Translations under genes and position numbers: made by a program
In this document: positions 1-8,868 of the stretch, piece after piece
Layout of the letters: every line of letters starts with the position of its first letter
Numbering within the stretch: position 1 is the first letter of the stretch
NCBI GenBank assembly: GCA_937926105.1
Contig: CALANS010000212.1
Location: 186,001 to 250,000 of the forward strand
DNA length: 64,000 nt
Source of the DNA: an uncultured Actinomycetes bacterium
GTDB lineage: Bacteria > Actinomycetota > Actinomycetes > Mycobacteriales > Nakamurellaceae
Direction: 5' to 3'
The notes under the pieces: generated by a model
Databases searched by the model: none
Told to the model about the DNA's origin: nothing
Seen by the model: only the letters and a program-made list of their open reading frames with translations

Positions 1-82
1 GGCGGCAACCCTCCACACGCGGTGGGGTGCCCCGGGTGATGACCAGGCGGTCTGCCATCCCGGCGGATCGCAAGCGCGGTCC
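1..82 (+). promoter_or_regulatory. SAM-IV riboswitch, 5' part outside the window
   Basis: The first 80 or so bases match the 3' two thirds of the actinobacterial SAM-IV riboswitch: GGCAACCCTCC, then GGTGGGGTGCCCCGGG, then TGATGACCAGG, ending in GCAAGCGCGG. The opening helix lies before base 1. Known SAM-IV elements sense S-adenosylmethionine and lower expression of methionine genes; the gene downstream here is metY, which fits. About 255 bases separate the aptamer from the metY start. They are GC-rich and presumably hold the expression platform, but I could not assign a specific terminator or anti-terminator. The family match is by memory of the consensus. Confidence 0.86.
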
Positions 83-340
83 GCGTGCGGCGGGCCCAGT
101 TGACGCAAGGAGCGCCGCTGTGTGTCGTCGAATGTGTTGTCACCGCTGACCCCCCGCTGACGCGCACCCTGTGCCGCGAGGCCATCCGGGGTACTCCCGG
201 CCCTGCCGCGCGGCATCGTCAGCACCCTGCCAGCACTCCCGCGGGACCGTCACGTCCGGCCGCACGTGGACGTCGCCGACACCGCATCTCCCGCACCGAC
301 TTTCCGGCCCCCGCGCCGACAACCATCTGGAGCACAGCAC

Positions 341-1657
341 ATGTCCCCGAACTGGTCTTTTGAGACCCGACAGATCCATGCCGGTCAGGCCGCCGACTCC
401 GCCACCGGATCCCGCACCCTGCCCATCTACCAGACCACCTCGTTCGTCTTCGACGATGCAGAGCAGGCCGCCAGCCGGTTCGCGCTGGCCGAATTCGGCC
501 CGATCTACACCCGGATCGGCAACCCCACCACCGAGGTGGTGGAGAACCGGATCGCCAATCTGGAGGGCGGCGTTGGTGCGCTACTGCTGGCCTCGGGTTC
601 GGCAGCCAACACCCTGGCCATCCTGAACGTCGCGGAGGCAGGCGACCACATCGTGGCCAGCCCCAGTCTGTATGGCGGCACCTACAACCTGTTCGAGCAC
701 TCCCTGCCCAAGCTCGGCATCGACGTCACCTTCGTGGCCAACCCCGACGACCCGGAGTCCTGGCGGGCCGCGGCCACCGATAAGACCAAGGCATTCTTCG
801 GTGAGACCGTCTCCAACCCGAAGTCCGACGTGCTGGACATCGAGGCGGTCGCGGCCGTGGCGCACCAGGTCGGCGTGCCGCTGATCGTGGACAACACCAT
901 CCCCAGTCCGTACCTGCTGCGCCCGCTGTCCTTCGGCGCCGACGTGGTGGTGCATTCGGCCACCAAGTATCTGGGCGGACACGGCAGCGCGATCGGCGGC
1001 GTGATCGTGGACGGTGGCAGCTTCGACTACGCGGCCCACCCCGAGCGGTTCCCGGGCTTCAACACCCCCGACCCCAGCTACAACGGCCTGACCTACGCGC
1101 GCGACCTGGGTGTCGGTTCCGCGCTGGGCGCGAACCTCGCGTACATCCTCAAGGCCCGCGTACAGCTGTTGCGCGATCTCGGCCCCGCGCTGTCGCCGTT
1201 CAACGCCTTCCTGATCGAGCAGGGCATCGAGACCCTGTCGCTGCGGATGGAGCGGCATGTGGCCAACGCCCGTGCGGTCGCCGCATGGCTGGAGCAGCGC
1301 GAGGACGTCGAGTCCGTCAGCTACGCGAGCCTGCCGTCCAGCCCCTGGTACGAGCTGGCGCAGAAGTACACCCCGCAGGGTGCGGGCGCGGTGCTGGCGT
1401 TCCAGATCGCGGGCGGGCTGGAGGCCGGTAAGCGCTTCGTCTCGGCGCTGCAGCTGCATTCGCATGTGGCCAATATCGGTGACGTGCGTTCGCTGGTGAT
1501 CCACCCGGCGTCGACGACGCACTCACAGCTGTCCGAACGGGAGCAGCAGGCCGCCGGCGTGACCCCGGGTCTGGTGCGGCTGTCGGTCGGCATCGAGCAC
1601 ATCGACGATATTTTGGCCGACCTCGAGCAGGGCTTCATCGCCGCCAAGGGTGCCTGA
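341..1657 (+). CDS. metY: O-acetylhomoserine sulfhydrylase (MetY family)
   Basis: PLP enzyme of the Cys/Met metabolism family, 438 aa. It makes homocysteine from O-acetylhomoserine and sulfide in the cytosol. The PLP lysine is K209 in SATKYLGGHGS, and the N-terminal RQIHAG and YTRIGNPT motifs are typical. I chose ATG 341 because GGAG lies 8 bases upstream and the protein then begins at the family's usual place; the open frame extends to 266 without support. It sits behind a SAM-IV riboswitch and 21 bases ahead of metX, the arrangement known from mycobacterial metC-metA. The family also includes cystathionine gamma-synthases, but the metX neighbour and the sequence favour the sulfhydrylase. 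Confidence 0.93.
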   Translation: MSPNWSFETRQIHAGQAADSATGSRTLPIYQTTSFVFDDAEQAASRFALAEFGPIYTRIGNPTTEVVENRIANLEGGVGALLLASGSAANTLAILNVAEAGDHIVASPSLYGGTYNLFEHSLPKLGIDVTFVANPDDPESWRAAATDKTKAFFGETVSNPKSDVLDIEAVAAVAHQVGVPLIVDNTIPSPYLLRPLSFGADVVVHSATKYLGGHGSAIGGVIVDGGSFDYAAHPERFPGFNTPDPSYNGLTYARDLGVGSALGANLAYILKARVQLLRDLGPALSPFNAFLIEQGIETLSLRMERHVANARAVAAWLEQREDVESVSYASLPSSPWYELAQKYTPQGAGAVLAFQIAGGLEAGKRFVSALQLHSHVANIGDVRSLVIHPASTTHSQLSEREQQAAGVTPGLVRLSVGIEHIDDILADLEQGFIAAKGA

Positions 1658-1678
1658 GCCGATCTGGATCGAGGGCAG

Positions 1679-2818
1679 ATGACGATCGTGACGCCGCGCG
1701 CCGGTGCGACTCCCCAGGGGGTCGTGCCGGTGCGCGCACCCCAATCTGCGGTCCGGCGCTTCCTGCGCATCGGCGATCTGCGGACCGAACACGGCGAGCT
1801 GCTGCGGGATGTCGCGGTCGCTTACGAGTGCTGGGGGGAGCTCAACGCCGCGCGGGACAACGCGGTGCTGGTGGAGCACGCGCTGACCGGTGACGCGCAC
1901 GTGGTGGGGCCGGCCGGTCCCGGGCAACGCAGCCCGGGCTGGTGGGATGGGCTGATCGGTCCGGGCGCGCCGCTGGACACCGACCGGATGTTCGTGATCG
2001 CCACCAATGTGCTGGGTGGCTGCCAGGGCAGCACCGGGCCGTCCAGCGTGGCGCCGGACGGGCGGCCCTACGGCTCGCGGTTCCCGCGGATCACCATCCG
2101 GGATCAGGTCGCGGCCGAGGTGGCGGTCGCAGACCTGCTGGGCATCGACGCGCTGGCGGCGGTGATCGGCGGCTCGATGGGCGGGATGCGCGCGCTGGAG
2201 TGGGGGGTCGGGGTACCGGACCGGGTGCGCCGGTTGGTGGTGATTGCGTCTACCGCGGCGGCGTCGGCTGACCAGATTGCCTGGGCAGCACCGCAATTGG
2301 CAGCGATCCGACTGGACCCCGACTTCGCCGGTGGCGACTACTACGGCGGCCAGGCGCCGGTAGCGGGGATGGCCGTGGCGCGCCAGATTGCACACACCAC
2401 GTACCGCACCGCGGGCGAGCTGTCGCTACGGTTCGGGCGCGACGCCCAGGCCGACGAGGACCCGGCGGCCGGCGGCAGGTATGCCGTGGAGTCGTACTTG
2501 CAGCACCATGGTCGCAAGTTGGGCCGGCGGTTCGATCCGAACTCGTATCTGGTGCTCACCGAGGCGATGAACTCGCACGACGTGGGGCGGGGTCGCGGGG
2601 GGGTGTCGGCCGCGCTCGCTCGGGTCACGGCAACGACCACGGTGGCGGTGGTCGACTCCGACAGGCTGTACCTGCCGATCGAGGGCGCCCGGATTGCCGG
2701 CGCGGTGCCGGGGGCGCGCCCGCTGCACACCATCCACTCGGAGTTCGGGCACGACGGGTTCCTGATCGAGGCCGAGCAGGTCGCCGACGTGGTGCGCGCG
2801 GCGATGGCGGACGCCTGA
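1679..2818 (+). CDS. metX: homoserine O-acetyltransferase (MetX)
   Basis: Alpha/beta-hydrolase-fold acyltransferase, 379 aa, that acetylates homoserine with acetyl-CoA and supplies the substrate of metY just upstream. The nucleophile serine is about residue 166 in GGSMGGMRALEW, the acid is an Asp in VDSDRLYLP (residue 326 or 328), and the histidine is near 358 in FGHDGF. The oxyanion region NVLGGCQGSTGP is present. Length is normal for the family. It forms an operon with metY under the riboswitch and is followed by a strong hairpin. Members annotated MetX sometimes use succinyl-CoA; the sequence alone does not settle this, though acetyl is expected in actinobacteria. Confidence 0.93.
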   Translation: MTIVTPRAGATPQGVVPVRAPQSAVRRFLRIGDLRTEHGELLRDVAVAYECWGELNAARDNAVLVEHALTGDAHVVGPAGPGQRSPGWWDGLIGPGAPLDTDRMFVIATNVLGGCQGSTGPSSVAPDGRPYGSRFPRITIRDQVAAEVAVADLLGIDALAAVIGGSMGGMRALEWGVGVPDRVRRLVVIASTAAASADQIAWAAPQLAAIRLDPDFAGGDYYGGQAPVAGMAVARQIAHTTYRTAGELSLRFGRDAQADEDPAAGGRYAVESYLQHHGRKLGRRFDPNSYLVLTEAMNSHDVGRGRGGVSAALARVTATTTVAVVDSDRLYLPIEGARIAGAVPGARPLHTIHSEFGHDGFLIEAEQVADVVRAAMADA

Positions 2819-2856
2819 GCGCGCTCGGCTCGTTGACGACTCCGTCACCCCCCTGG

Positions 2857-2893
2857 CCGAGGTGGTCAGCACGCCTCGTGCTGACCACCTCGG
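2857..2893 (+). terminator. perfect 16-bp hairpin after metX
   Basis: CCGAGGTGGTCAGCAC (2857-2872) pairs perfectly with 2878-2893 around a 5-base GCCTC loop. There is no T tract, as is common for actinobacterial terminators. It lies 38 bases after the metX stop and would end the methionine operon. Confidence 0.8.
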
Positions 2894-3075
2894 CGCAAGT
2901 ATGACGGGAGTCGCCGGGTGCGTACGCGGATGCCGAGTTGATCCGCGCTGTGCTCCACCGAGCGCACCGAGGCCGACAGACCAGGGACGACAGGCCTACA
3001 TCATCGGGGCCAACACCCGCGACCAAACTGCGGGATTCCGTCGCCGCGCCGGAACATGTCGACGAATCGTTCGTT

Positions 3076-3090
3076 AGTCAACAGAATACT
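3076..3090 (+). promoter_or_regulatory. candidate GntR operator, degenerate copy
   Basis: AGTCAACAGAATACT has the AGT-N9-ACT layout and shares AGAATACT with the perfect palindrome in front of the transporter operon at 4075. It lies 85 bases before the proposed GntR start, and a TATTGT -10-like box follows at 3095. This would fit autoregulation. The left half differs from the palindrome, so the site is tentative. Confidence 0.4.
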
Positions 3091-3175
3091 GACCTATTGT
3101 GGTCGGCACGGAGAGGCCAAGGAGGCGCTCGGTCCGGCGCGGAGGGCGTCGGCCTACGTGAAGGGTCTAACGACA

Positions 3176-3865
3176 GTGACAGTTCAACGTGTGGGTGCTC
3201 CACGTCGAGCAGCGATGCCGGACACCATCGTGGTCTCCGTGACCGATCAGATACGCACGCGCATCATTCTCGGCGAGCTTCCTCCGGGGAAGCGAATTCC
3301 GCTCTATCAGATGGCAGAGGAATTCGGTATCAGCCGGGTGCCACTGCGTGAAGCCATGCGGCAACTCGAAGCCGAGGGGCTTGTCGACCATGCGCCCCGA
3401 CGAGGAACCGTGGTTCGGCCGCTCTCGATGCAGGACCTGGAAGACTGCTTTCACCTCCTCGAGTACATGGAGCCCATAGCGGCGCGGCGTGCCACCACGA
3501 CGGCGCATCCGGAGATCGTTGCCGACATGCAGCGCTGGTTCGACAGGATGGACGAACTGCAGGACCGGCACTTGTCGCCGGAAATGCTTGACGCGCACCG
3601 AAACTTCCACTTCAGCTACCTCAACGCGTTGGGCGACGGTATCCTGCTGCAGCTACTGCACATCTTGTGGCATACCTGCCAGCGCTACGTCATGCACTGC
3701 ACTCCCGACGCTCGACGACGGCAGCGGTCGCGCAGCCAGCATGGCGAGCTCATTTCGTTGGTCGCAGAGGGCGAGGGCGACGCCGCCGCCGACCTATTGC
3801 GTCGACACGTGCGGGAGGCCCTGGAGTACTCGCGCGATTACATGCGTCGAGAGGCCACAGCATGA
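3176..3865 (+). CDS. GntR/FadR-family transcriptional regulator
   Basis: Regulator of about 229 aa. The N-terminal winged helix-turn-helix includes TDQIRTRIILGELPPGKRI and GISRVPLREAMRQLE, typical of GntR proteins. A FadR-type all-helical C-terminal domain (FCD) follows, with acidic and His residues that usually bind a metal and a small acid. The frame is open from 3056. GTG 3176 has AAGGG about 10 bases upstream; GTG 3158, with GGAGG before it, is an alternative. It is transcribed toward the ABC transporter and catabolic genes beginning at 4114, separated by 248 bases, and probably senses their substrate. Two AGT-N9-ACT sites in the neighbouring promoters are candidate operators. Confidence 0.85.
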   Translation: MTVQRVGAPRRAAMPDTIVVSVTDQIRTRIILGELPPGKRIPLYQMAEEFGISRVPLREAMRQLEAEGLVDHAPRRGTVVRPLSMQDLEDCFHLLEYMEPIAARRATTTAHPEIVADMQRWFDRMDELQDRHLSPEMLDAHRNFHFSYLNALGDGILLQLLHILWHTCQRYVMHCTPDARRRQRSRSQHGELISLVAEGEGDAAADLLRRHVREALEYSRDYMRREATA

Positions 3866-4055
3866 TCGCCCGAGACCGGGGCGGCCGAGTCGGCTGATTC
3901 GCGCCGGCCTGGAACGAATCTTCCGATCGGCTGCCGAGTGGCGCCTGCATACGGGCGCATCGCTGGCGACACGGTGGCCGGTCAGGTGCCATCCAGCTGT
4001 CCCGCATCGGCCCGGATGCACACCGTGCCAGACCACAGAAACTTGCTCATGGCTG

Positions 4056-4089
4056 TTGACATCTGCGCCTCGGGAGTATTTAGAATACT
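4056..4089 (+). promoter_or_regulatory. promoter with palindromic operator for the transporter operon
   Basis: A consensus -35 TTGACA (4056-4061) is followed by TAGAAT (4081-4086), a good -10 but with a long 19-base spacer. A perfect palindrome, AGTATT-TAG-AATACT (4075-4089), covers the -10. A repressor bound there would block the promoter, and the GntR gene upstream is the obvious candidate. The nearby sequence GCATACGGGCGCATCG (3947-3962) does not match this palindrome. Confidence 0.6.
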
Positions 4090-4113
4090 AAATCCATCAG
4101 CGAGGAGGCCGGC

Positions 4114-4974
4114 TTGCTCCAGTACGCGGTGTTCGGGGTGATCGACGGAGCGTTCCTGCTCCTGGCAACCCTGGGCTTCGCCCTGGTCAGCCGTGTTCAC
4201 CAGTTCTTGAACATCGCACACGCCGAGTTGATGTCGATCTCGGCATTGCTGACCTGGTGGTTCAGTGGCGGGCTTCACCTGCCGATCTGGTTAGCAGCCC
4301 TGATCGCGATCATCGTGGTCGCCGTTCTCGGACTCGGAATTGGTCGGGTGGTCTACGAGCCGATGCTGGTGCGCGGCCCGGCCATCATGCTGATCGTGTC
4401 CGTCGGCGTGGTCTACCTGATCCACGGCGTCACCGAGGGCATTGTGCCGCCCGGGATCAAGTCCCTGCCACTGCCGGATCTTCCGACGATCTATCTCGGC
4501 TCGGTCCGCGTCACCGTCTACCAACTGATCATCGTCGTGATCGCTGTGCTGAGCTTCGTCGGGCTGCACCTGTTCCTGTCTCGCACGCGAGTAGGGACGG
4601 CAGTGCGTGCGGTGAGCGCAAACCGGGAACTGGCCCGCGTGCGTGGGGTGGACGTCGAGCGCGCGACCAGATACGTGTGGCTCATTGCGTCAGGACTGGC
4701 CGGTCTCGCGGGAGTCGCGCTGGCGCTGGTGAGCACACTGACCACCGATCTGGCATTCGAGCAGATTCTGCTCATCCTGTCGGTGTCGATCCTCGCCGGC
4801 CTCGGCAGCATCTATGGGGTCGCGCTGTCCGCAATGATCATTGGCCTGACGATGGACCTGTCCACCGTGCTGGTGCCCAGCGGGTACCGCACCGCCGTGG
4901 CCTTCGTGGTGATCATCGCCGTGCTGGTGTTCCGCCCGCGAGGGCTCTTCGGACGCAAGGTTCGCCTGGTATGA
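4114..4974 (+). CDS. branched-chain-type ABC transporter permease (LivH family)
   Basis: Membrane permease of 286 aa, nearly all hydrophobic, with the LivH signatures NIAHAELM near the N terminus and the inner-face loop SRTRVGTAVRAVSANRELA. It pairs with LivM to form the pore of a branched-chain-amino-acid-type importer. The start appears to be TTG 4114: GAGGAGG lies 5 bases upstream and no better ATG or GTG precedes the first membrane segment. The stop overlaps the next ATG in an ATGA. First gene of an operon reaching at least 11.4 kb and probably 15.7 kb. The catabolic genes behind it suggest that the cargo is an aromatic or amide compound rather than leucine. Confidence 0.88.
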   Translation: MLQYAVFGVIDGAFLLLATLGFALVSRVHQFLNIAHAELMSISALLTWWFSGGLHLPIWLAALIAIIVVAVLGLGIGRVVYEPMLVRGPAIMLIVSVGVVYLIHGVTEGIVPPGIKSLPLPDLPTIYLGSVRVTVYQLIIVVIAVLSFVGLHLFLSRTRVGTAVRAVSANRELARVRGVDVERATRYVWLIASGLAGLAGVALALVSTLTTDLAFEQILLILSVSILAGLGSIYGVALSAMIIGLTMDLSTVLVPSGYRTAVAFVVIIAVLVFRPRGLFGRKVRLV

Positions 4975-5996
4975 ACCTGATGCAGCTGCTGATCACCGTC
5001 GTTACCCTCGGCGGCGTATACAGCCTGTTGTCGCTGGCGCTCAATCTGCAGCTGGGGTACACGGGCCTGATCAATTTCGGGATCGTCGCCTATTTTGCGG
5101 CCGGCGCCTACACCTACGTGATCCTGGTGCAGCCGGCGCCGGGCGAGTTCGACAGCTATGTCTTCGGTTTCGGCTTGCCGGTATGGGTCGGGTTGATCGG
5201 CGCCGGGCTGGCCGGCTCAGTGTTCGCGCTGATCACCGGTTGGCCGTGTCTGAGGTTGCGCGGCGAGTACCTGGCGCTGACCACCTTTGCCTTCGCCGAG
5301 GTGCTCGGCTCGGTGATTACCAACGCCGATGCCATCACCAATGGCACGCTGGGATTCACCAACCTGCCGCAGCCGTTGGAAAACCTGGTGGCGCCGCAGG
5401 ACTACAGCAAGCTGCTGGCCGCCATGATCGCATTGATCGTGATTATCGTCTACCTGGTGATCCGCCGGATCACCGCGTCTCCGTACGGAACCGTGCTCAA
5501 GGCCGTCCGGGACGACGAGCTGGCTGCTTCGCTGGCAGGCAAGCGGATCCAGCGGCTGCGGTTGCAATCCTTCGTGGCTGGCGCATTCATTTCAGGCATC
5601 GCAGGTGCGATCTACACCTGGTACACGACGGTGGCGAGTCCGGGGCTGTTCTCCGCGGACATCACGTTCACGGTCTTCATCATTCTGACCCTGGGCGGCA
5701 TCGGATCCAACCTGGGAGCTCTCATCGGCGCGTTCATCCTGATCGGCTTCCAGGAAGTGGTGCGCGGCCTGGCCACCAACCCCGTCGTGGCCGAGCGGGT
5801 GGGATCCGTGGTGGTGGCGCTGGAAGGCCTGATGTTCCTGCTGGTGCTGCGCTTCTTCCCGGGTGGTGCCGCCGAGGCGTTGACCAGGCTGCGATTCCGG
5901 CTAACTGCGAAGCGTCGTGGGCGATCCGACGCCGGCCAGAACCCCGATTCCGGCACACCGGTGCTCGCCGCCAGCGGTGACGGGAGCGTTGGATGA
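4971..5996 (+). CDS. branched-chain-type ABC transporter permease (LivM family)
   Basis: Second permease, 341 aa. It starts at the ATG that overlaps the livH stop; a longer open frame upstream to 4257 lies inside livH and is not real. LivM hallmarks are the N-terminal SLALNLQLGYTGLINFG and the inner loop SPYGTVLKAVRDDELAAS. About eight to ten hydrophobic segments can be read. The tail after residue 310 is hydrophilic and Arg-rich. The stop overlaps the start of the first ATPase. Confidence 0.88.
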   Translation: MNLMQLLITVVTLGGVYSLLSLALNLQLGYTGLINFGIVAYFAAGAYTYVILVQPAPGEFDSYVFGFGLPVWVGLIGAGLAGSVFALITGWPCLRLRGEYLALTTFAFAEVLGSVITNADAITNGTLGFTNLPQPLENLVAPQDYSKLLAAMIALIVIIVYLVIRRITASPYGTVLKAVRDDELAASLAGKRIQRLRLQSFVAGAFISGIAGAIYTWYTTVASPGLFSADITFTVFIILTLGGIGSNLGALIGAFILIGFQEVVRGLATNPVVAERVGSVVVALEGLMFLLVLRFFPGGAAEALTRLRFRLTAKRRGRSDAGQNPDSGTPVLAASGDGSVG

Positions 5997-6760
5997 GCCT
6001 ACCGATCGACGTTGAGGGCGTCAGCGTGCAGTTTGGTGGTGTCCGAGCCGTGCGCGACGCGAGCCTGCACGTGCCGGCCGGCAGCGTGACTGGCCTGATC
6101 GGCCCGAACGGCGCCGGCAAGACCACCCTGTTCAACCTGATCTGTCAGGTACTGCCGCCCACGTCCGGACGCATCAGCATCGGCGGCGTCGACACCACCG
6201 GGATGACGATGACGCGATGCGCGGCCATGGGGGTCGCCCGCACATTCCAGACGCCCCGCGGCTTCTCCGGCCTGGACGTGCGCAACAACGTTCAGGTGAT
6301 GCTCCCGGATCCTCGGGATTCATTCCTGGGAGCACTGTTCCGTCCCGGGCGCGGAAGTGACGCGAGAGCGCGCGCGAATGAGCTGCTGGACAGAGTGGGC
6401 CTGCGGGATGTGGCCGAACAGTCCCATGACCGGCTCTCCGGTGGTGAGCAACGAATGCTGGAGATTGCCCGTCAACTCGCGCTGTCACCGAAGGTGCTGT
6501 TGCTCGACGAGCCTACTGCGGGTCTGGATCTGCCCCACCAGGATCGGCTGCGTCAGCTGATCTTGGACATGCGCGATCAGGGGCTGACGATCTTCATCGT
6601 GGAGCACAACATCGGCTTCCTGATGCGCACCGTCCAGTACCTGCATGTGATGAACCTCGGTGAGGTCATTGCGTCCGGTGAGCCGGCCGACGTGACCCGA
6701 GATCCCCGAGTCGTCTCCGCGTACCTGGGGAGGGGTGCCGATGCGATTGCGCGCGCGTGA
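5993..6760 (+). CDS. ABC transporter ATP-binding protein (LivG family)
   Basis: Cytosolic ATPase of 255 aa. Walker A GPNGAGKTT is near residue 38, the signature LSGGEQRM near 146 and Walker B VLLLDEPTAGLD near 165, followed by the LivG switch VEHNIGFLM. The family energises LivHM-type permeases. It begins 4 bases before the livM stop and overlaps the next ATPase by 20 bases. Both ATPases are present, as in complete Liv systems. Confidence 0.9.
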   Translation: MSLPIDVEGVSVQFGGVRAVRDASLHVPAGSVTGLIGPNGAGKTTLFNLICQVLPPTSGRISIGGVDTTGMTMTRCAAMGVARTFQTPRGFSGLDVRNNVQVMLPDPRDSFLGALFRPGRGSDARARANELLDRVGLRDVAEQSHDRLSGGEQRMLEIARQLALSPKVLLLDEPTAGLDLPHQDRLRQLILDMRDQGLTIFIVEHNIGFLMRTVQYLHVMNLGEVIASGEPADVTRDPRVVSAYLGRGADAIARA

Positions 6761-7472
6761 CGTCGCCGCCGGGTATGGCAAGACGGTGGTGCTGCGGGGC
6801 GTCGACGTCGAGATCGGTGCCGGCGAGGTCGTCGCGGTCCTCGGACCGAATGGTGCCGGTAAGTCCACCCTGTGCAAGACGCTATTCGGCTTGCTTTCGG
6901 TGCAGGCCGGAACCGTTGAAGTGGATGGCGCAGCCGTCGTCGGCTGGCGCGCCGAGTCCGCGGTGGCGGCCGGGATTGGATACGTGCCGCAGACCGGTAA
7001 CGTGTTCGCCGAACTCACCGTGGCAGAGAACCTCGACCTGTCGGGCGCACGGAGTGCGCCCGACCTGCTGGGGGCGCTCTACCAGCGGTTTCCGGTACTC
7101 GCGGACCGAGCCAGCCAGTCGGCGGGCAGCTTATCCGGCGGGGAGCGCCAGTGCCTTGCGCTGACGATGGCACTGGTAGCGCAGCCGCAGATACTCATCC
7201 TGGACGAACCGACCACCGGGCTGTCGCCGGTGGCCGCGCAGTCGCTTACCGACTGGATCATCGAGATCGCCGGTGACGGCACCGGAATCTGCTGGGTGGT
7301 CGAGCAGGACCCGGCGCCCGTGTTGGCCGCCGCCTCCCGCGCTTACCTGCTGGACAGTGGTCAGGTCAGGTACGCCGGTCCCGCGCGCGAACTCAGTGAC
7401 AGTGATGCATATGCCATGGTTTTCAACCCGCATGGGCACGAGCCCGTCGGTCAGTCGAAGGAGGCACTGTGA
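6741..7472 (+). CDS. ABC transporter ATP-binding protein (LivF family)
   Basis: Second ATPase, 243 aa, with Walker A GPNGAGKST, signature LSGGERQC and Walker B ILILDEPTTGLSP. I chose ATG 6741 because a GGGGAGGGG stretch lies about 7 bases upstream; GTG 6735 is also in frame. The H-loop position reads VEQDP instead of the usual VEQN or VEH, a small deviation. The stop overlaps the GTG of the binding-protein gene, so translation is probably coupled. Confidence 0.88.
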   Translation: MRLRARDVAAGYGKTVVLRGVDVEIGAGEVVAVLGPNGAGKSTLCKTLFGLLSVQAGTVEVDGAAVVGWRAESAVAAGIGYVPQTGNVFAELTVAENLDLSGARSAPDLLGALYQRFPVLADRASQSAGSLSGGERQCLALTMALVAQPQILILDEPTTGLSPVAAQSLTDWIIEIAGDGTGICWVVEQDPAPVLAAASRAYLLDSGQVRYAGPARELSDSDAYAMVFNPHGHEPVGQSKEAL

Positions 7473-8815
7473 GCATGAGTGCAGTCAACCGCGCGGCGCG
7501 CGGATGGGCGGTAGTGGCTTCGGCGGTGGTGCTGGCCGTCGCGGGCTGCAGCAGCAGCGGGTCGGCGGGGGGTCAGTCCGGGTCGTCAGGTGCCCCGTCC
7601 AGCCCTGCTGCATCGCCAGCCGGTGGTGATTCGACCTCGTCGGCGGGTACCGGCGGCGGGGACTGTGGCACGGCATTGAAGGTTGGAATCGTCACAGCAT
7701 TTACCGGAGAACTGGGCGATTTCGGCAAGACATCGAAGGAAGGCTTTGACTTCGCCGTCAAGCAGATCAAGGACTCCGGCCAATTGCCGAAGGGATGGTC
7801 CATCGAGACCAAGGAGGGTGACGGCAAGACGGACCCGCAAGAGGCTCTCCGGGTCGCCACATCCATGGTTGAAAACGATAAAGTGTCGGCGATTCTCGGG
7901 CCCTCCTCGGGACCCATCATGGCCATGGTCAAATTGTCAGAGCGTTATCAGATTCCGATCATCTCGCAGTTCGCCGGAACGGTGAACCTCGACACCGTCG
8001 GTGGCAAGTGGCTGTACCGGACCGTGGCCTCCGACACCTCGGACGGCCTGGCAGCGGCGAAGTGGCTCTCGGAGAAGGGCGCCAAGAAGGTCGTCATGCT
8101 GGTGCAGAACGACGAATCCACCGTATCCCCGGCGAAGGTGATGGAGAAGACCTTTACCGATGCGGGCGGTACCGTGGTGGCGTCCGTCAAGTACAACGCC
8201 GGGCAGCCCAGCTATCAGACGATTGTGCAGCAGGCGATCGATGCCAAGCCGGATGCGATCTTCCTGGCAGGAGGCCAGGAGTCCGGCGTGACGATCGTGA
8301 AGGAGCTTCTCGCCGCCGGGTACTCCAGTGACCAGATCCTGACCACCGCGGATATGGCGGTGCCAGACGTGATCAAGGCAATCGGCGCGAAGCAGGCCGA
8401 GGGCCTGCAGACCGAGACGCCCTCCAGCGACGACAGCCGGCCGCAATATCAGGCCTTCGCCAAGGCATTCAAGGCGGACCTTGGGCACGCGCCGGATCTG
8501 TTTGTGGCCAATGCCTACGACGCGATGACGTTGGTCGCGCTAGCCGCGGTCGCGGCAAAGAGTACCTGCGGCGCTGACATCAACGCACACCTCCGGGAGG
8601 TGTCTGGAGCGCCGGGTACCAAGGTCGACTCGTTCGCCGACGGAGTCAAGGCGCTGGCCGCAGGCGAGGACATCGACTTCGAGGGCGCTTCGGGGCCGGT
8701 GGACTTCGACAAGACCGGGACTGTCGCGGGATCCTACGCGATCCTCAAGGTAACTAACGGCCAATGGAAGCAGGCGACCTTCTACCCGGCGGAGGACTTC
8801 CTCGCAGGTAGCTAA
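7469..8815 (+). CDS. ABC transporter substrate-binding lipoprotein (Leu/Ile/Val-type)
   Basis: Periplasmic-binding-type protein of 448 aa, exported as a lipoprotein: a hydrophobic signal ends in the lipobox VAGC near residue 28. A long Ser/Gly-rich linker follows, then a Peripla_BP_6 domain beginning LKVGIVTAFTGELGDFG. Internal motifs such as ILGPSSGPIMAM are typical of the family. GTG 7469 overlaps the stop of the upstream ATPase; ATG 7475 is the alternative. It completes the importer, and its cargo is presumably processed by the oxidoreductase and hydrolases that follow. Confidence 0.88.
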   Translation: MSMSAVNRAARGWAVVASAVVLAVAGCSSSGSAGGQSGSSGAPSSPAASPAGGDSTSSAGTGGGDCGTALKVGIVTAFTGELGDFGKTSKEGFDFAVKQIKDSGQLPKGWSIETKEGDGKTDPQEALRVATSMVENDKVSAILGPSSGPIMAMVKLSERYQIPIISQFAGTVNLDTVGGKWLYRTVASDTSDGLAAAKWLSEKGAKKVVMLVQNDESTVSPAKVMEKTFTDAGGTVVASVKYNAGQPSYQTIVQQAIDAKPDAIFLAGGQESGVTIVKELLAAGYSSDQILTTADMAVPDVIKAIGAKQAEGLQTETPSSDDSRPQYQAFAKAFKADLGHAPDLFVANAYDAMTLVALAAVAAKSTCGADINAHLREVSGAPGTKVDSFADGVKALAAGEDIDFEGASGPVDFDKTGTVAGSYAILKVTNGQWKQATFYPAEDFLAGS

Positions 8816-8868
8816 TGGCCGCCGGACGTCGCCGTACAGCAGCACGCGCACCATCGATAGGAGAAAAC

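Noticed and set aside
3947..3962. GCATAC-GGGC-GCATCG, similar to the island operator
   Set aside because: The second half matches poorly, no promoter overlaps it, and the transporter promoter has its own palindrome.
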